In this document: in pieces, positions 21,116-34,083 of the stretch
How the letters are laid out: every line of letters begins with the position of its first letter
Position numbering within the stretch: the first letter of the stretch is position 1
NCBI GenBank assembly: GCA_965153355.1
Contig: OZ231128.1
Location: 16,058,001-16,122,000, forward strand
Direction: 5' to 3'
Origin: Flaccisagitta enflata
Lineage: Eukaryota > Chaetognatha > Sagittoidea > Aphragmophora
Length of the DNA: 64,000 nt
Notes under the pieces: generated by a model
The model's input: only the letters and a program-made list of their open reading frames with translations
What the model was told of the DNA's origin: nothing
Database searches by the model: none
Translations under genes and position numbers: made by a program

Positions 21116-24100
21116 GGGCGTAGTTCCCTTTGAGAGCCTTATTCTTAGGTCATCTTTGACCTGATATCTACCTACCATGCAACTCTTATTGAACCAAGTG
21201 AGAGCATATGAGCAAAGCTTAGGCAATGTATTTACAGAATAAAATGAAAAAACTTGACATTTTTCACTCCTGTGGCCGTTCGGTCTCTCGGTAGGAATGA
21301 CCTGTGATTTTGCACAAATAACCTATGAGTTTCAAAGGTTCATTTCACTATCTTAAACCTTATAGGATTGTTTGATTTTTAGCCAAAGTGCATTGACCTT
21401 ACAAGACCGCGGATCGATATCCATAAATCAAGAATCAGGTCTCCCAAAACTTTACAATGAAGCGCCTAATTGTAAACGTAGAAACACTATATTTCCCCTT
21501 TTTATGCTTTTAACACTCTAAAATCAACAAAGATAATTACTTTTTAAGAGTTTTTTTGCTCTGAGCCTCTCATCTTGATGTTTACATTGGAAGAGTGGAC
21601 CCCAAGAAAATAGATCCTGCATCAAAATTCAAATTTTACCGCTTAAACGACTAAGCGTCGACTAAAACACGATTCCCCAGGGACCTACGCTCTTTATAAG
21701 GGGACTTTTTTGAGCTTTTTGGGTGGTTTGGCAATAGTAATGGATAGCTTAGAAGGGGAAATGGTCCCAGGAAAAAAAATTGGGTCGAAATGTTGAACGG
21801 TTTTTGAGTTATGCGTATTTTAGCGTTTCCTATATATATATCACATATATGTTTTTATGATAAGTATGATTCAGGGTGTTTTTAAGTATTTTTGCTGGTT
21901 TTTCATTGGTAATGGACAATTGAGGAGAGGAATTAACACCAGGAAAAAAAATCAAGTCAAAAAGTTCAACAAGTTTTGAGTAATGAACGATTTTCGCTTT
22001 GCTGAATCATGAAATTTTGGGGTGAAAATGGAAAGGTTTTTTCAATAAAAAATGCCAAAAGATATATAGAATCATGGTTATTTGAGTCAACTGCATCATA
22101 AAATAGCTTGGAACAGTGTGAATTCATAATTTTTAAGCAAATGAACCACCCTAATATTTTTCAAGAGCCTCCCCTTTATAAGGGCGTAGTTCCCTTTGAG
22201 AGCCTTATTCTTAGGTCATCTTTGACCTGATATCTACCTACCATGCAACTCTTATTGAACCAAGTGAGAGCATATGAGCAAAGCTTAGGCAATGTATTTA
22301 CAGAATAAAATGAAAAAACTTGACATTTTTCACTCCTGTGGCCGTTCGGTCTCTCGGTAGGAATGACCTGTGATTTTGCACAAATAACCTATGAGTTTCA
22401 AAGGTTCATTTCACTATCTTAAACCTTATAGGATTGTTTGATTTTTAGCCAAAGTGCATTGACCTTACAAGACCGCGGATCGATATCCATAAATCAAGAA
22501 TCAGGTCTCCCAAAACTTTACAATGAAGCGCCTAATTGTAAATGTAGAAACACTGAACTCACCCTTTTTATGCTTTAAACACTTTAAAATCAACGAAGAT
22601 GATTACTTTTATGAGTCTTTTTGCTCTGAGCCCTTCATCTTGATGTTTACTTTGGAAGAGTGGACCACAAGAAAATAGATCCTGCATCGAAATTCAAATT
22701 TTACCGCGTAAATGACTAAGACTCGACTGAAACATGATTCCCCAGGGACCTACGCTCTTTATAAGGGGAGTTTTTTGAGCTTTTTGGGTGGTTTGGCAAT
22801 AGTAGTGGATAGCTTAGAAGGGGAAATGGTCCCAGGAAAAAAAATTGGGTCGAAATGTTGAACGGTTTTTGAGTTATGCGTATTTTAGCGTTTCCTATAT
22901 ATATATCACATATATGTTTTTATGATAAGTATGATTCAGGGTGTTTTTAAGTATTTTTGCTGGTTTTTCATTGGTAATGGACAATTGAGGAGAGGAATAA
23001 ACACCAGGAAAAAAAATCAAGTCAAAAAGTTCAACAAGTTTTGAGTTATGAACGATTTTCGCTTTGCTGAATCATGAAATTTTGGGGTGAAAATGGAAAG
23101 GTTTTTTCAATAAAAAATGCCAAAAGATATATAGAATCATGGTTATTTGAGTCAACTGCATCATAAAATAGCTTGGAACAGTGTGAATTCATAATTTTTA
23201 AGCAAATGAACCACCCTAATATTTTTCAAGAGCCTCCCCTTTATAAGGGCGTAGTTCCCTTTGAGAGCCTTATTCTTAGGTCATCTTTGACCTGATATCT
23301 ACCTACCATGCAACTCTTATTGAACCAAGTGAGAGCATATGAGCAAAGCTTAGGCAATGTATTTACAGAATAAAATGAAAAAACTTGACATTTTTCACTC
23401 CTGTGGCCGTTCGGTCTCTCGGTAGGAATGACCTGTGATTTTGCACAAATAACCTATGAGTTTCAAAGGTTCATTTCACTATCTTAAACCTTATAGGATT
23501 GTTTGATTTTTAGCCAAAGTGCATTGACCTTACAAGACCGCGGATCGATATCCATAAATCAAGAATCAGGTCTCCCAAAACTTTACAATGAAGCGCCTAA
23601 TTGTAAATGTAGAAACACTATATTTCCCCTTTTTATGCTTTTAACACTCTAAAATCAACAAAGATAATTACTCTTTAAGAGTTTTTTTGCTCTGAGCCTC
23701 TCATCTTGATGTTTACTTTGGAAGAGTGGACCACAAGAAAATAGATCCTGCATCGAAATTCAAAATTTGCCGCTTAAACGACTGGGACTCGACTGAAACA
23801 TGATTCCGGAGGGACCTACGCTCTTTATAAGGGGACTTTTTGGAGCTTTTTGGGTGGTTTGGCAATAGTAGTGGATAGCTTAGAAGGGGAAATGGTCCCA
23901 GGAAAAAAAATTAGGTCGAAATGTTGAACGGTTTTTGAGTTATGCGTATTTTAGCGTTTCCTATATATATATCACATATATGTTTTTATGATAAGTATGA
24001 TTCAGGGTGTTTTTAAGTATTTTTGCTGGTTTTTCATTGGTAATGGACAATTGAGGAGAGGAATTAACACCAGGAAAAAAAATCAAGTCAAAAAGTTCAA

Positions 24101-24889
24101 CAAGTTTTGAGTTATGAACGATTTTCGCTTTGCTTAATCATGAAATTTTGGGGTGAAAATGGAAAGGTTTTTTCAATAAAAAATGCCAAAAGATATATAG
24201 AATCATGGTTATTTGAGTCAACTGCATCATAAAATAGCTTGGAACAGTGTGAATTCATAATTTTTAAGCAAATGAACCACCCTAATATTTTTCAAGAGCC
24301 TCCCCTTTATAAGGGCGTAGTTCCCTTTGAGAGCCTTATTCTTAGGTCATCTTTGACCTGATATCTACCTACCATGCAACTCTTATTGAACCAAGTGAGA
24401 GCATATGAGCAAAGCTTAGGCAATGTATTTACAGAATAAAATGAAAAAACTTGACATTTTTCACTCCTGTGGCCGTTCGGTCTCTCGGTAGGAATGACCT
24501 GTGATTTTGCACAAATAACCTATGAGTTTCAAAGGTTCATTTCACTATCTTAAACCTTATAGGATTGTTTGATTTTTAGCCAAAGTGCATTGACCTTACA
24601 AGACCGCGGATCGATATCCATAAATCAAGAATCAGGTCTCCCAAAACTTTACAATGAAGCGCCTAATTGTAAATGTAGAAACACTATATTTCCCCTTTTT
24701 ATGCTTTTAACACTCTAAAATCAACAAAGATAATTACTCTTTAAGAGTTTTTTTGCTCTGAGCCTCTCATCTTGATGTTTACTTTGGAAGAGTGGACCAC
24801 AAGAAAATAGATCCTGCATCGAAATTCAAAATTTGCCGCTTAAACGACTGGGACTCGACTGAAACATGATTCCGGAGGGACCTACGCTC
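21116..24889. mobile_element. Composite tandem array (4 x 577 bp, 3 x 489 bp) inserted in the ATPase gene
   Basis: Four copies of a 577-bp unit (21116-21692, 22182-22757, 23247-23823, 24313-24889) alternate with three 489-bp spacers. The 577-bp unit begins gggcgtagttccc and ends gggacctacgctc, an imperfect 13-bp inverted repeat. Each spacer starts tttataagggga and ends tcccctttataa, also inverse. The array is flanked by ACAA at 21112-21115 and 24890-24893. The outer units end exactly at the gene junctions, so the insertion begins and ends with a 577-bp unit. Copies are nearly identical: a few differences separate units 3-4 from 1-2. No coding potential seen. Confidence 0.92.
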
Positions 24890-25091
24890 ACAAAGAGCGC
24901 ATGACAAATTCCCCTACAGAACCCAACGTTTTTAATGGCGTTCGAAATGTTGACCATTCAACGATCGTCATTGCGTCTGTCAATTTGTTTGCTTCGCGTT
25001 GCCATTTGGCAAATTCCATACAGAGAGTATCTTCATCAGCCTTTGTGTAATTATGGATGAAATGCTGCGGCTTCTTCTTTCTTGTATCCAT
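24890..25091 (-). CDS. N-terminal segment of the split ATPase gene
   Basis: 67 codons from the ATG at 25091, rich in charged residues (MDTRKKKPQHFIHNYTKADE at the start). A stop is created at the first base of the inserted array. Without the array the frame continues directly into SISPFTVLF of the middle segment. The first codons are 50 bp from a long CAA/CGA-type trinucleotide array that occupies the probable promoter or 5' UTR. On this strand the junction reads GTGAGC, a good 5' splice site, so splicing across the array cannot be excluded. Confidence 0.75.
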
Positions 25092-25138
25092 CTTTGATGA
25101 TCGATCGTCGAATCAAACGTGAGAATTTTGAATGTTGT

Positions 25139-25756
<618 letters not shown>

Positions 25757-25985
25757 CTACAGTACATTCCGAGCAAACACGACTAAAATTGGAGGATTAT
25801 TTTTTGATACCCTAATTTCATTTCCTTAGTTTTAATTTTGTCATCAAGGTTAATTAAAAGACGCTTAATTCCTTGAACATATTTGGCAGTTGAAAAACGT
25901 AACTCATGAAATCAAAGTCCATGAAGACTTTATTTTACAGTGATTTAACCTAGATCATTTGATTCAGCAGAAAATTTTTCTTTTT
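25757..25985 (+). mobile_element. Single arm of a foldback element
   Basis: tacagtacattccgagcaaacacg...ggaggattattttt and, later, ttaattccttgaacatattt and ggattcagcagaaaat match the left arm of 39609-40231. The right arm is missing. Confidence 0.75.
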
Positions 25986-26589
25986 CATGAAAGGCTATCA
26001 AAATGTAAAATTTGACTCAAAATGGAGACATTTATTGCATGTTTCTATTCAAAAGTCATGGAAAATGGCTCATTGTGTTATCTTATTGGAGGGGGGGCGT
26101 TAAATGGAAAAAATACGGTATAGGTAATAAAAAAAAAAATTATGATCCATTTTTGACCAGTGTTGTCAACTCAATCACTGTCCGTCGGTCTGTCAATCAG
26201 TTCAATCCGGTATTATCAGTCAACAGATGCACCTGTTGGCCTTCTTGGTCTAGATTTGAAGTTCCTCGCCCCACAATTTGTTCTGCAAATGCATTTAGAT
26301 GGAGAAAAAATCCAAGAGAAGAAGCTTGAGACTATTGATGACAGAAGTCGATAATGTAACTTCAGCGTTTGGTGATTTCGGTCTATCAAAATATATCCGA
26401 TAAGCCTTATTCAACAACCCCTGCAGAGCCCTGAAAGTGTAATGAAAAAGAAAACAATGGTTGAATCTCAATGACTGTGTTAGATTCTATCGCGTAACGT
26501 ATGTATCAAGGTATCAAGGCATAAAGGTATTAGGGTATGTATTAAGGTCTTCGGGCAAGGGCACTCTGCATAAACTGCGTAACCACTTC
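25986..26589. other. No supported gene
   Basis: Short frames at 26012-26354 carry no domain. 26170-26210 includes a gtccgtcggtctgtc run typical of short-element debris. Confidence 0.45.
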
Positions 26590-27659
26590 AACAAGGCCGT
26601 CTAACAATGGCAAAGAAAAAACCGGACAACTTGTTTTGCTTATTTCTGCTAACCCAAAAGCTTGATCCATTCATGACCATTAGTCCATTACAAACTTCTT
26701 CAAAAAATCTTTCGAATGCCACTTTGCTGGTATCTGTAGCTTTATTTGTTTAGAAATGGCATAGGTTTGAATAGAAATATCACCGATTGGAAAAAGGGAA
26801 AATATTGTCTTTTTTTTTTCTATTAGTAATTTTTATCTCAACGTTTTTCTTAATTATGCAATTCACATTCATCACATCACTCTACTTGATATCCATGAGC
26901 AAATTAAAGAGCTACGAATTTTCTTCAAAATGGCGCCATGGAGTAATTTTTTACTTAATGCGCCACAGTCGTTCCTTTCTAATATTTCTGAATTCTGTGG
27001 TGGGGAATTTTTGGAATTTATTTTATGGCATGATATGACTAAATGCGCCATGCTATGTCATTCTGTACCAATTTCATACTTGAACTCGTCCCCGTTCAAC
27101 CAGAAAATGATTCCTAAGTATTCGCTTTATTCACTCAATGAAGGGTTTTGTTTTCATGACAGTTGCGACTCAGTTCCAAGAAAAGTTTCATGCATGGTAC
27201 CAAACGAAAGGTAATGACTTGGTTTATCATCTGAGAAGGCTTGAGTAGCTACTCAGTCCCACAAAAAAGTACCAGATTTCGCTTTTTGATGTTTTCAGCG
27301 CTCTCAACGGAAATGATAGAATTTGATAAAAAATGTCGATTGATTATACAACTCAGGACATCAGTGGGGGTTGCCTAGTACAATCATTTCCACTCGCGAT
27401 TACACGCGTTTTGAAAAAAATAAAAACTAAAAAAATTGTATCCGACTTTTGGCGGGAAAATGAATGGAGACCTAAACATCTTTTCTTGACTCAAGTCATT
27501 CGATGCTTATGTTTGTTGTCACGTTACCATGGTTACGCCATTCAGAAAATCGTTTTAGTGCTGATTTGTGCATTACGTGTAGTGGAACTATGGCAGTGTT
27601 CATTATGCAACGTTTCAACTGTGCTTGCCGAAGAGATTTTGATCGCTGTTGATGCAGGG

Positions 27660-27905
27660 AAGAAAAAACAACAACAACCACATCAGCATCAACACCAACA
27701 ACACCAACACCATTAGGCATTACCAACACCAACACCAACAACAACAAGTCAGCAACAACAACAACAACAACAATGACAATGACAAAAACAAAGGCTACAA
27801 CAACAAAAAAAAGGCAGCAACAACAAAAGCAACGACGGCAACGAGAACTACAACAACAGCTACAATAACAAAAGCAACAACAGCAAAAACAACAACGACA
27901 ATTCA
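27660..27905. repeat. Degenerate (CAA/CAG/CAT)n stretch
   Basis: caacaaca-rich DNA with agc and gac variants inside the 2.8-kb element. Frames encoding Asn/Thr/Gln or Cys/Val runs follow from this. Confidence 0.85.
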
Positions 27906-28244
27906 CTTTAGAATATTCATAATTTTACTTTGTCGTAATAAAGAAACTGAACTCATAGAAATCCTACCTTCGTACACAGCCTCTTATAGAGTCACTAAGC
28001 TAAATATTCCGTGCCTGTATATCTGCCCGAGTGCGTGCGTGTGTTTGTTTGTTTGTTCTCTTCAAAAATTCCTATGCTTATGCGTTTGTGTATGTGTGTG
28101 TACGTAGTTTTGCGTGTGTGTGAGTTCATGCGCATGTAACCAACTATTTTCTCAATAGGTAAAACAGAGCATCATGTGCTCTACAGCTAACTTAATTAAA
28201 GCGAGATTATTAGAACAATCTGAAAATTTATATCACGATGAATT

Positions 28245-28935
28245 TTGGGTGTTGCCGTCGAAAATGAGCATTTGACCCTAAAAACTGCTAAAAAAAGGCT
28301 TTAAAACCCCATTGAGGTTTGAAAAAGAGAACAGTCAAACTCAAAATTTAAAGGGAAGTACATTTTTAATTGATACGCTAATTTTGGGCCACACTGTAGG
28401 GTGTTACCGTTGAAGAAATGAGCATTTGACCCTAAAGACTGCTAAAAAAAGGCTATAAAACCCCATTAAGGCTTGAAAAAGAGTCGGGCAAATCTGAAAA
28501 TTTACAGGGAGGTGCATTCTGACTGGATACATACAATTCTGGCCTCACAATAGGGCATTGCCATTGAAAAAAATGGCCATTTGACTCTAAAAACTACTAA
28601 AAAATGGCTTTAAAACACCATTAAGGCTTGAAAAAGAGTAGGGCCAGCCTGAAAATTTACAAGGAGGTGCATTCTGACTAGATACATACAATTCTGGCCT
28701 CACAATAGGGCGTTGCCATAGAAAAAATGGGCATTTGACCCTAAAAACTGCTTAAAAATGGCTTTAAAACACCATTAAGGCTTGAAAAAGAGTAGGGCCA
28801 ATCTGAAAATTTACAGGAAGGTGCATTCTGAATAGTTACACTTGACTCTGGCCTAACAATAGGGCGTTGTCGTTGAAAATATGGGCATTTGACCCTAAAA
28901 ACTGCTAAAAAATGGCTTTAACACGCTTTTGAGTC
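28245..28935. repeat. About 154-bp tandem repeat, 4.5 copies
   Basis: Units start at about 28245, 28397, 28552, 28707 and 28861 with agggcgttgccattgaaaa and contain gcatttgaccctaaaaactgc and aaggcttgaaaaagagtagg. Divergence between copies is about 10-20 percent by eye. Confidence 0.9.
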
Positions 28936-29550
28936 CTGGAAACCCTTACCTGAAGTCAAATGACACCTGCTATCACTTATTGCAACCCTTAGGCTACAGT
29001 TAGGCTTAACAAATATATTTTATTCAAAAAAATTTTTTTTACCTATTTTCAAGATGCCCTTAAGGCAATTTCCTTAAGTGACAGAAAAATTTAAACACCA
29101 CCATTGGATTTCCCGTGTCTGAAATAGGTCCCTATGAGAAAATTAAGATTTTAGTGCGCTTTTTATTTTTTGGAACCACTGTGATGCGTTTAGTTTCTAT
29201 GTTAAACAAACAAAGAACATGAAAATTTTGTAGTAAATTCTCAAATTCCTGACAATCTGTCTTCATTCCAATGCCATCCCAAAGCTACGACAACCAGCAA
29301 CGTCTCATTAAAAGATTTTTCGCAGAGCTTCAAAACGGTCACCAATTTTCTTTAATTTTTCTCATTGCTTGGGTTTTAAACACTGACAAACATGTTGTCC
29401 GTTTTTTTTTGGCCATGGTTACACGGCAGCATTAGTTGCGGCCGGGTGGGCAGGAGCGGAAAACCTCGAAAAACGACTATGTTACAGACCGACGAACCGA
29501 CCGACGGACCGAAAAGTGGTTTATAGAGTCGCCTGTCCGTAACTAAACAC

Positions 29551-30055
29551 AGCTGTAAATGATCACACCCTCATCGCCGCCATTGGAAAATAACATCACA
29601 TTCCAATACAGCACGGTAAAAAGTGGTCGATCAAAAACTCAACACAAGCAACTTGCCTGATGAACGAACAAATCTTGGAAATCCACAAGTTTTATTTCAA
29701 AACCTTAGAAAAACAAGGGTAGAGCTGTCCTCCACTTAAGGCTTATGTTCAGAATTACTGTATTTTTTTTTCTTGATGGTTTATTTGCATCGTGTTGGTT
29801 TTTTGTTATTGATGAAAATTTGGTAATGAATAAGCCGTTGATGTTCACTGTATCGTTGATCAGTATTTACACGATGGAATTACGAAATATTTACACAACA
29901 GTGCCCGAGATATTGTTTTTCTCTCGACTGATATCAGAGGTAACTCAGTAAAAATTGATCGAGTTATTCCGTGTAAGTAATGTCGTCGAACGAGAATTCA
30001 GTCTTTTTGTGTTCGTATGTCGTTTTCATGTCGAGGTGTGTGTGTTCGTGTATGA
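29551..30055. other. No supported gene
   Basis: Frames at 29745-29951 are short and hydrophobic with no support. Confidence 0.45.
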
Positions 30056-30059
30056 CTTA

Positions 30060-30094
30060 CTCTCTGTCTCTCTCTCTCTCTCTGTCTCTCTCTG

Positions 30095-30151
<57 letters not shown>
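30060..30151. repeat. (TC)n microsatellite
   Basis: tctctctctg mixed repeat, then a pure TC run. Confidence 0.95.
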
Positions 30152-30153
<2 letters not shown>

Positions 30154-30157
30154 CCCA

Positions 30158-30377
30158 TTTTAGTTGCGGACACGCAACTCCATAAGAGGCTTTGACCGTC
30201 CGTCCGTCCGTCCGTCCATAACACACAAGTCGAAAGGTGGAAAAACGAGCGGTTTAGATGCTTTTTAGAGGAATGGTATGTGTGTTGATGGGAGGGGGGG
30301 GCATGGGGTATGGATGTGGGTAGGATGCCCTTGCCCACCCGTCCGCAACGATATTGTGACCCTGCGGCACTTGTTTC
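30158..30377 (+). mobile_element. Hairpin-ended short element, subfamily C
   Basis: ttttagttgcggacacgcaactccataagaggctttgaccgtccgtcc at the hairpin end (stem gttgcg / cgcaac), a ggtggaaaaacgagcggtttag middle, and cttgcccacccgtccgcaacgatattgtgaccctgcgg at the far end. Confidence 0.82.
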
Positions 30378-30445
30378 ATTAAAGTAATCATTCATGCCGG
30401 CCTCTTTATTTATTTTTTTTGGATGGGTCAATTGTTCTGTATGTA

Positions 30446-31436
30446 CAGTGCGGCTCAAAAAAAAGTTTTAGGTAGTAGTAAATCCTATTTTATAGCAATA
30501 GACATAACCTAACATATTTTTTCTTTATCATTTATAATTTAGACTACAATACTTGAATGAACCTTCACAGTTTGACTAGAAACTGAAAAATGATGCAGTA
30601 TAAAAAAAAACAAGTTGCAGGGGTGTTTTTGAGGTTTCATCACCTAAATGCCTTAAAGTCCATCAAAAGCGAGCACTAAACTGATTAACTGTGGGCCAGA
30701 ACCATAAAAAATCCATGACCATTTGAAAGCTCTGCGAAAAATCTTCCAAATGGGATGTTGCTGGTCACTGTAGCTTTATTTGTTTAGAAATGGCAAAGGT
30801 TTGAAGAAAAAAATCACTGATTGAAAAAAATGCTCATTTCATGTTTTTCCAATGAACAATTTTAGTTTTTCTATTTTTGACAATGATGCAGCTCAAGATT
30901 ATCTTAGCTACTCTTTATCCAAGAGCAAATTGAAGAGCTTCAAATTTTCTTTAAAATGGCGCCAAGAACAAATTTTTTAACTTAATGCGTTTAACTTTTA
31001 TGTTAGAATAAATATAAGCCATGAAAATCACATAGTAGTTTTCCAAATTATTTACCACCAGTCATCATCCTTATGACATTTCTAAACAGATAGAGCAAGG
31101 ACATCCAGCAAGGCTTCATTTGAAAGGTCTTTCTCAGAGCTTCAAAATGGTCATGTATTTTGCTATGTTTTTCTCATTGCTTGGATGTGAAACACTGACA
31201 AACAAGCAGTTTGACTTTTTTGTTGCCAAAGTTAGTTTTTTTCCCAACAGATTTTTAGGACATCAACTTCAAACTTCTGTTACTTTCAAACCGTTACACC
31301 GACATAATTGTGCTTGGTGGCATATACTTCATTTTTTGAAACTCTTTAATTCTATCATGGATTTTTTAAAGATCTATCAATAAATACTTGCAATATAACA
31401 TGTAAAAGACCTAAAACTTTTTTTTGAGCCGCACTG
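30446..31436. mobile_element. TA-flanked inverted-repeat element, 991 bp
   Basis: Perfect 27-bp ends starting cagtgcggctcaaaaaaaag, flanked by TA (30444-30445, 31437-31438), the classic form of mariner/pogo-like MITEs. Subterminal blocks (gctttatttgtttagaaatggc near 30772 and its inverse gacatttctaaacagatagagc near 31075) are shared with 26604-29419. No transposase frame; the 87-codon frame at 31120 has no domain. Confidence 0.93.
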
Positions 31437-31438
31437 TA

Positions 31439-32160
31439 CCATAATGACCCACTTGCCTAAATATGGTTAGCCCGTATAAAGAACTGAACCACTTGGACCA
31501 TCATTGAAATTTTTAGGGGGAAGGGATTTGTATCACCTTGTATCGAATCCACATCACCCTTTTGTACATGTTTGATTGGGTGTATGCTTTCTTCATTTAC
31601 AATAAATGTCGTCGCGACGATGAAGCCGATGTTTTGGGAGATAGATGATTTTACACGCTACTTAGATTTCCTCAAGATTTCAGTGCTTTTTTGTTTATAA
31701 GCAATTCACTTGCTCCATATTTCTTTGCCGCCTTTAAGCTTTGTCCAATTCATGAAATCATAATCAATTTTAAAGAGAAATGCATGCAACATAGACTCAA
31801 TTGTCATGATTTAAAACTAGGATTCCGCGTCCTGTAGAAATGCAAACAGGCAGACTAGTGATTGTACGTGTGGATGTGCGAGTTAGTATGTTTGTTTTTC
31901 AACAATTTGCCTTTCAATGAAATAGCGCTTGTTTTCTGACTCTCTGTCTACCTCTTAATCTTCACCAACAGTTCTATGGTTTTCTTTTCCAATCTTGATG
32001 CCTCAGTTGCAGAGATTTCGATTGCAGTCTCACGACGACTTGTTGAAGTTGTCACCATCATCAACGTTGTCACCATCAGCTTTTCACTTTCATTTCCATT
32101 GTCACATCATCCATGTCGTCAACACCATCAGCTTATCACTTTCATCTCCATTGCCTCCAT
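31439..32160. other. No supported gene
   Basis: Unique-looking sequence. The 31976-32248 frames show no domain. Confidence 0.4.
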
Positions 32161-32162
32161 CA

Positions 32163-32276
32163 AGGACATTGTCCCCTTTGGGGCCGCTGCCCTGCTAACC
32201 ATCACCTACATTCACAGACATACAAAGCAGGTCAACGGGTATCACTGACCACATATTGCCCTTGGGCGACTGGTTC
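32163..32276 (+). mobile_element. Type F cassette end fragment
   Basis: gtcccctttggggccgctgccctgc...aaagcaggtcaacgggtatcactgaccacatattgcccttgggcgac: closing module only, directly abutting the next cassette. Confidence 0.75.
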
Positions 32277-32795
32277 CTTTTGGGCAGCGGCCCCAAAGGG
32301 GCCGATGACCTATGGTTTCACACATGGAAAACTTTCTCATTCTTCTTCTCCTCCTTCTCCTCCTCCTCCTCCTTCTTCTTCTCCGTCCCCCCCCCCCCAC
32401 AATGTCAAAGCCTAAAGTTCAACCTCCAACTATAATCCCAGCCATAGGCCTCATATCCAAGCCTCAAGGCTCCATTCCCAGTGTCATAGCTCTATTCCCA
32501 GCATCAAGACTCCAATCCCAGCCTCCAGGCTCCAATCTCATCCTCAAGGCTCCAATCCCAAACTCCAGGCTCCAATCCCAGCCTCGAGGCTCCAATCCCA
32601 GCATCATGGCTCCAATTCTAACCTCATGGCTCCAATCCCTTCTTTAGGACTAAAATCCCGCCTCAATACTCAAATTCTAGCCTAGTATAGGTCATCGGCT
32701 CCTTTGGGGCCCCTGTCCCTCTCACCTTCACATTTAACATTCACTAACTTAGGGGCAACGGGTACCGCTGACCATCTGACTCTTTTGCGACTATT
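32277..32795 (+). mobile_element. Cassette repeat, type E
   Basis: Starts ttttgggcagcggccccaaaggggccgatgacctatgg and ends gggtaccgctgaccatctgactcttttgcgactattt. Core of ggctccaatcccagcctcaa units (about 20 bp, about 12 copies) in one orientation. Confidence 0.87.
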
Positions 32796-32832
32796 TTTGT
32801 TTGTTTCTTTCTTTTTGGGGGGCTTTTTTTGT

Positions 32833-32835
32833 CTC

Positions 32836-32876
<41 letters not shown>

Positions 32877-32927
32877 GTGCCTGTTTGTCTTTCTTTCTTT
32901 CTTTCTTTCATTCTTTCTTTCTTTCAT

Positions 32928-33007
<80 letters not shown>

Positions 33008-33010
33008 TCG
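32833..33010. repeat. (CTGT)n followed by (CTTT)n
   Basis: About nine ctgt units, a short break, then about 30 cttt units with two catt variants. Confidence 0.95.
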
Positions 33011-33185
33011 CTTTCCCCCTTCTTTAGGCTTTGCTTTCATTCTAATCCAGCTTAATTCTTTTTCTTCTTTAGTGAAAAGCCGCGTTATCAATTTTCCTTC
33101 CACAGAGCAGCAATTATCTTCCACTTACAGATACTCAAGAGGTTAATGGAATGACAACTTAAAAGAGGTTAAGAAAGAGGGAAGT

Positions 33186-33640
<455 letters not shown>

Positions 33641-34083
33641 AGTTACCCTGAATTTTTTTTTCTTTTATAGAATGTCAAATACTAGTGTAAGAAACCCCTT
33701 CAAAAAATTTCAGAAAATTGAAAAAAACCAAATATAGGCAATTTTTCAGACGCTCGCTAGCCTAACTGGGGCAACGGAGGAGGCTGAAATTTTTACGGAA
33801 GATAGACAAGACATGTTGCCAGGGTAGACCTGTAAAAAAGATTTAGATTTTATTATTGTACATACAATGAATCCAAGAAGAAATCTGTAAAATGTAACCA
33901 TATAGAGGCTAGTAGCTTTTTTGGAAATTTGTTCCAGGTCTACCCTGGCCACATGTCTTCTCTATCTTCAGTAAAAATTTCAGCTTCCTACGTTGCCCCA
34001 GTCAGGCTAGCGAAGGTCTAGAAAATTGACATTATTTTGTTATTCATTAAAGTAAAAATCGTAAGAAATACAGGGTAAAGGTA
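33641..34083. mobile_element. Foldback element
   Basis: Long imperfect arms: agttaccctg...tcgctagcctaactggggcaacg on the left pairs with cgttgccccagtcaggctagcga...cagggtaaag on the right, with a second inner pairing (agacatgttgccagggtagacctg / caggtctaccctggccacatgtct). Confidence 0.8.

Larger units (their letters stand above)
17301..25091 (-). pseudogene. Membrane-anchored P-loop ATPase / SF1-helicase-like gene, split by two insertions
   Basis: Three open segments on the minus strand form one frame. Removing 21116-24889 (flanked by ACAA) and 18308-19282 (flanked by TA), each with one target-site copy, gives a continuous frame of about 1011 codons with no internal stop. The order is a 67-residue N-terminus, two hydrophobic segments (about 71-111), a His/Asn-Cys region (His124, Cys215), a helical region, a Walker A at 577-584 and a helicase C-terminal half ending near 1011. 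It starts at the ATG at 25091: an in-frame TGA lies upstream, and the context has A at -3 and G at +4. Because the frame is otherwise clean, the insertions look recent. The gene may be a young pseudogene, an allele, or functional if the insertions are spliced out. I do not recognise a named family. Confidence 0.8.
26604..29419. mobile_element. TA-flanked inverted-repeat element, 2816 bp
   Basis: Ends acaatggcaaagaaaaaacc and inverse of ggtttttttttggccatggt, flanked by TA (26602-26603, 29420-29421). Subterminal blocks on both sides (ctgtagctttatttgtttagaaatggc near 26740; aaagctacgacaaccagcaacg near 29283) are mutually inverse. It contains a CAA-rich stretch and a 152-bp tandem array. Frames of 80-150 codons inside show no transposase motif. 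Confidence 0.85.
26590..29550 (-). mobile_element. Subfamily A short element interrupted by a 2.8-kb insertion
   Basis: aacaaggccgtc before 26602 and, after 29420, cacggcagcattagttgcggccgggtgggcaggagcgg...gacggaccgaaaagtgg...gagtcgcctgtccgtaactaaa make one A-type copy when joined at TA. The empty site corresponds to aaggccggatacacggc in intact copies. Confidence 0.85.

Noticed and set aside
21116-21226. Start of the 691-codon ATPase frame at 21226
   Set aside because: It is a TTG codon inside the inserted 577-bp unit and is repeated at each unit; the true N-terminus is at 25091, beyond the array.
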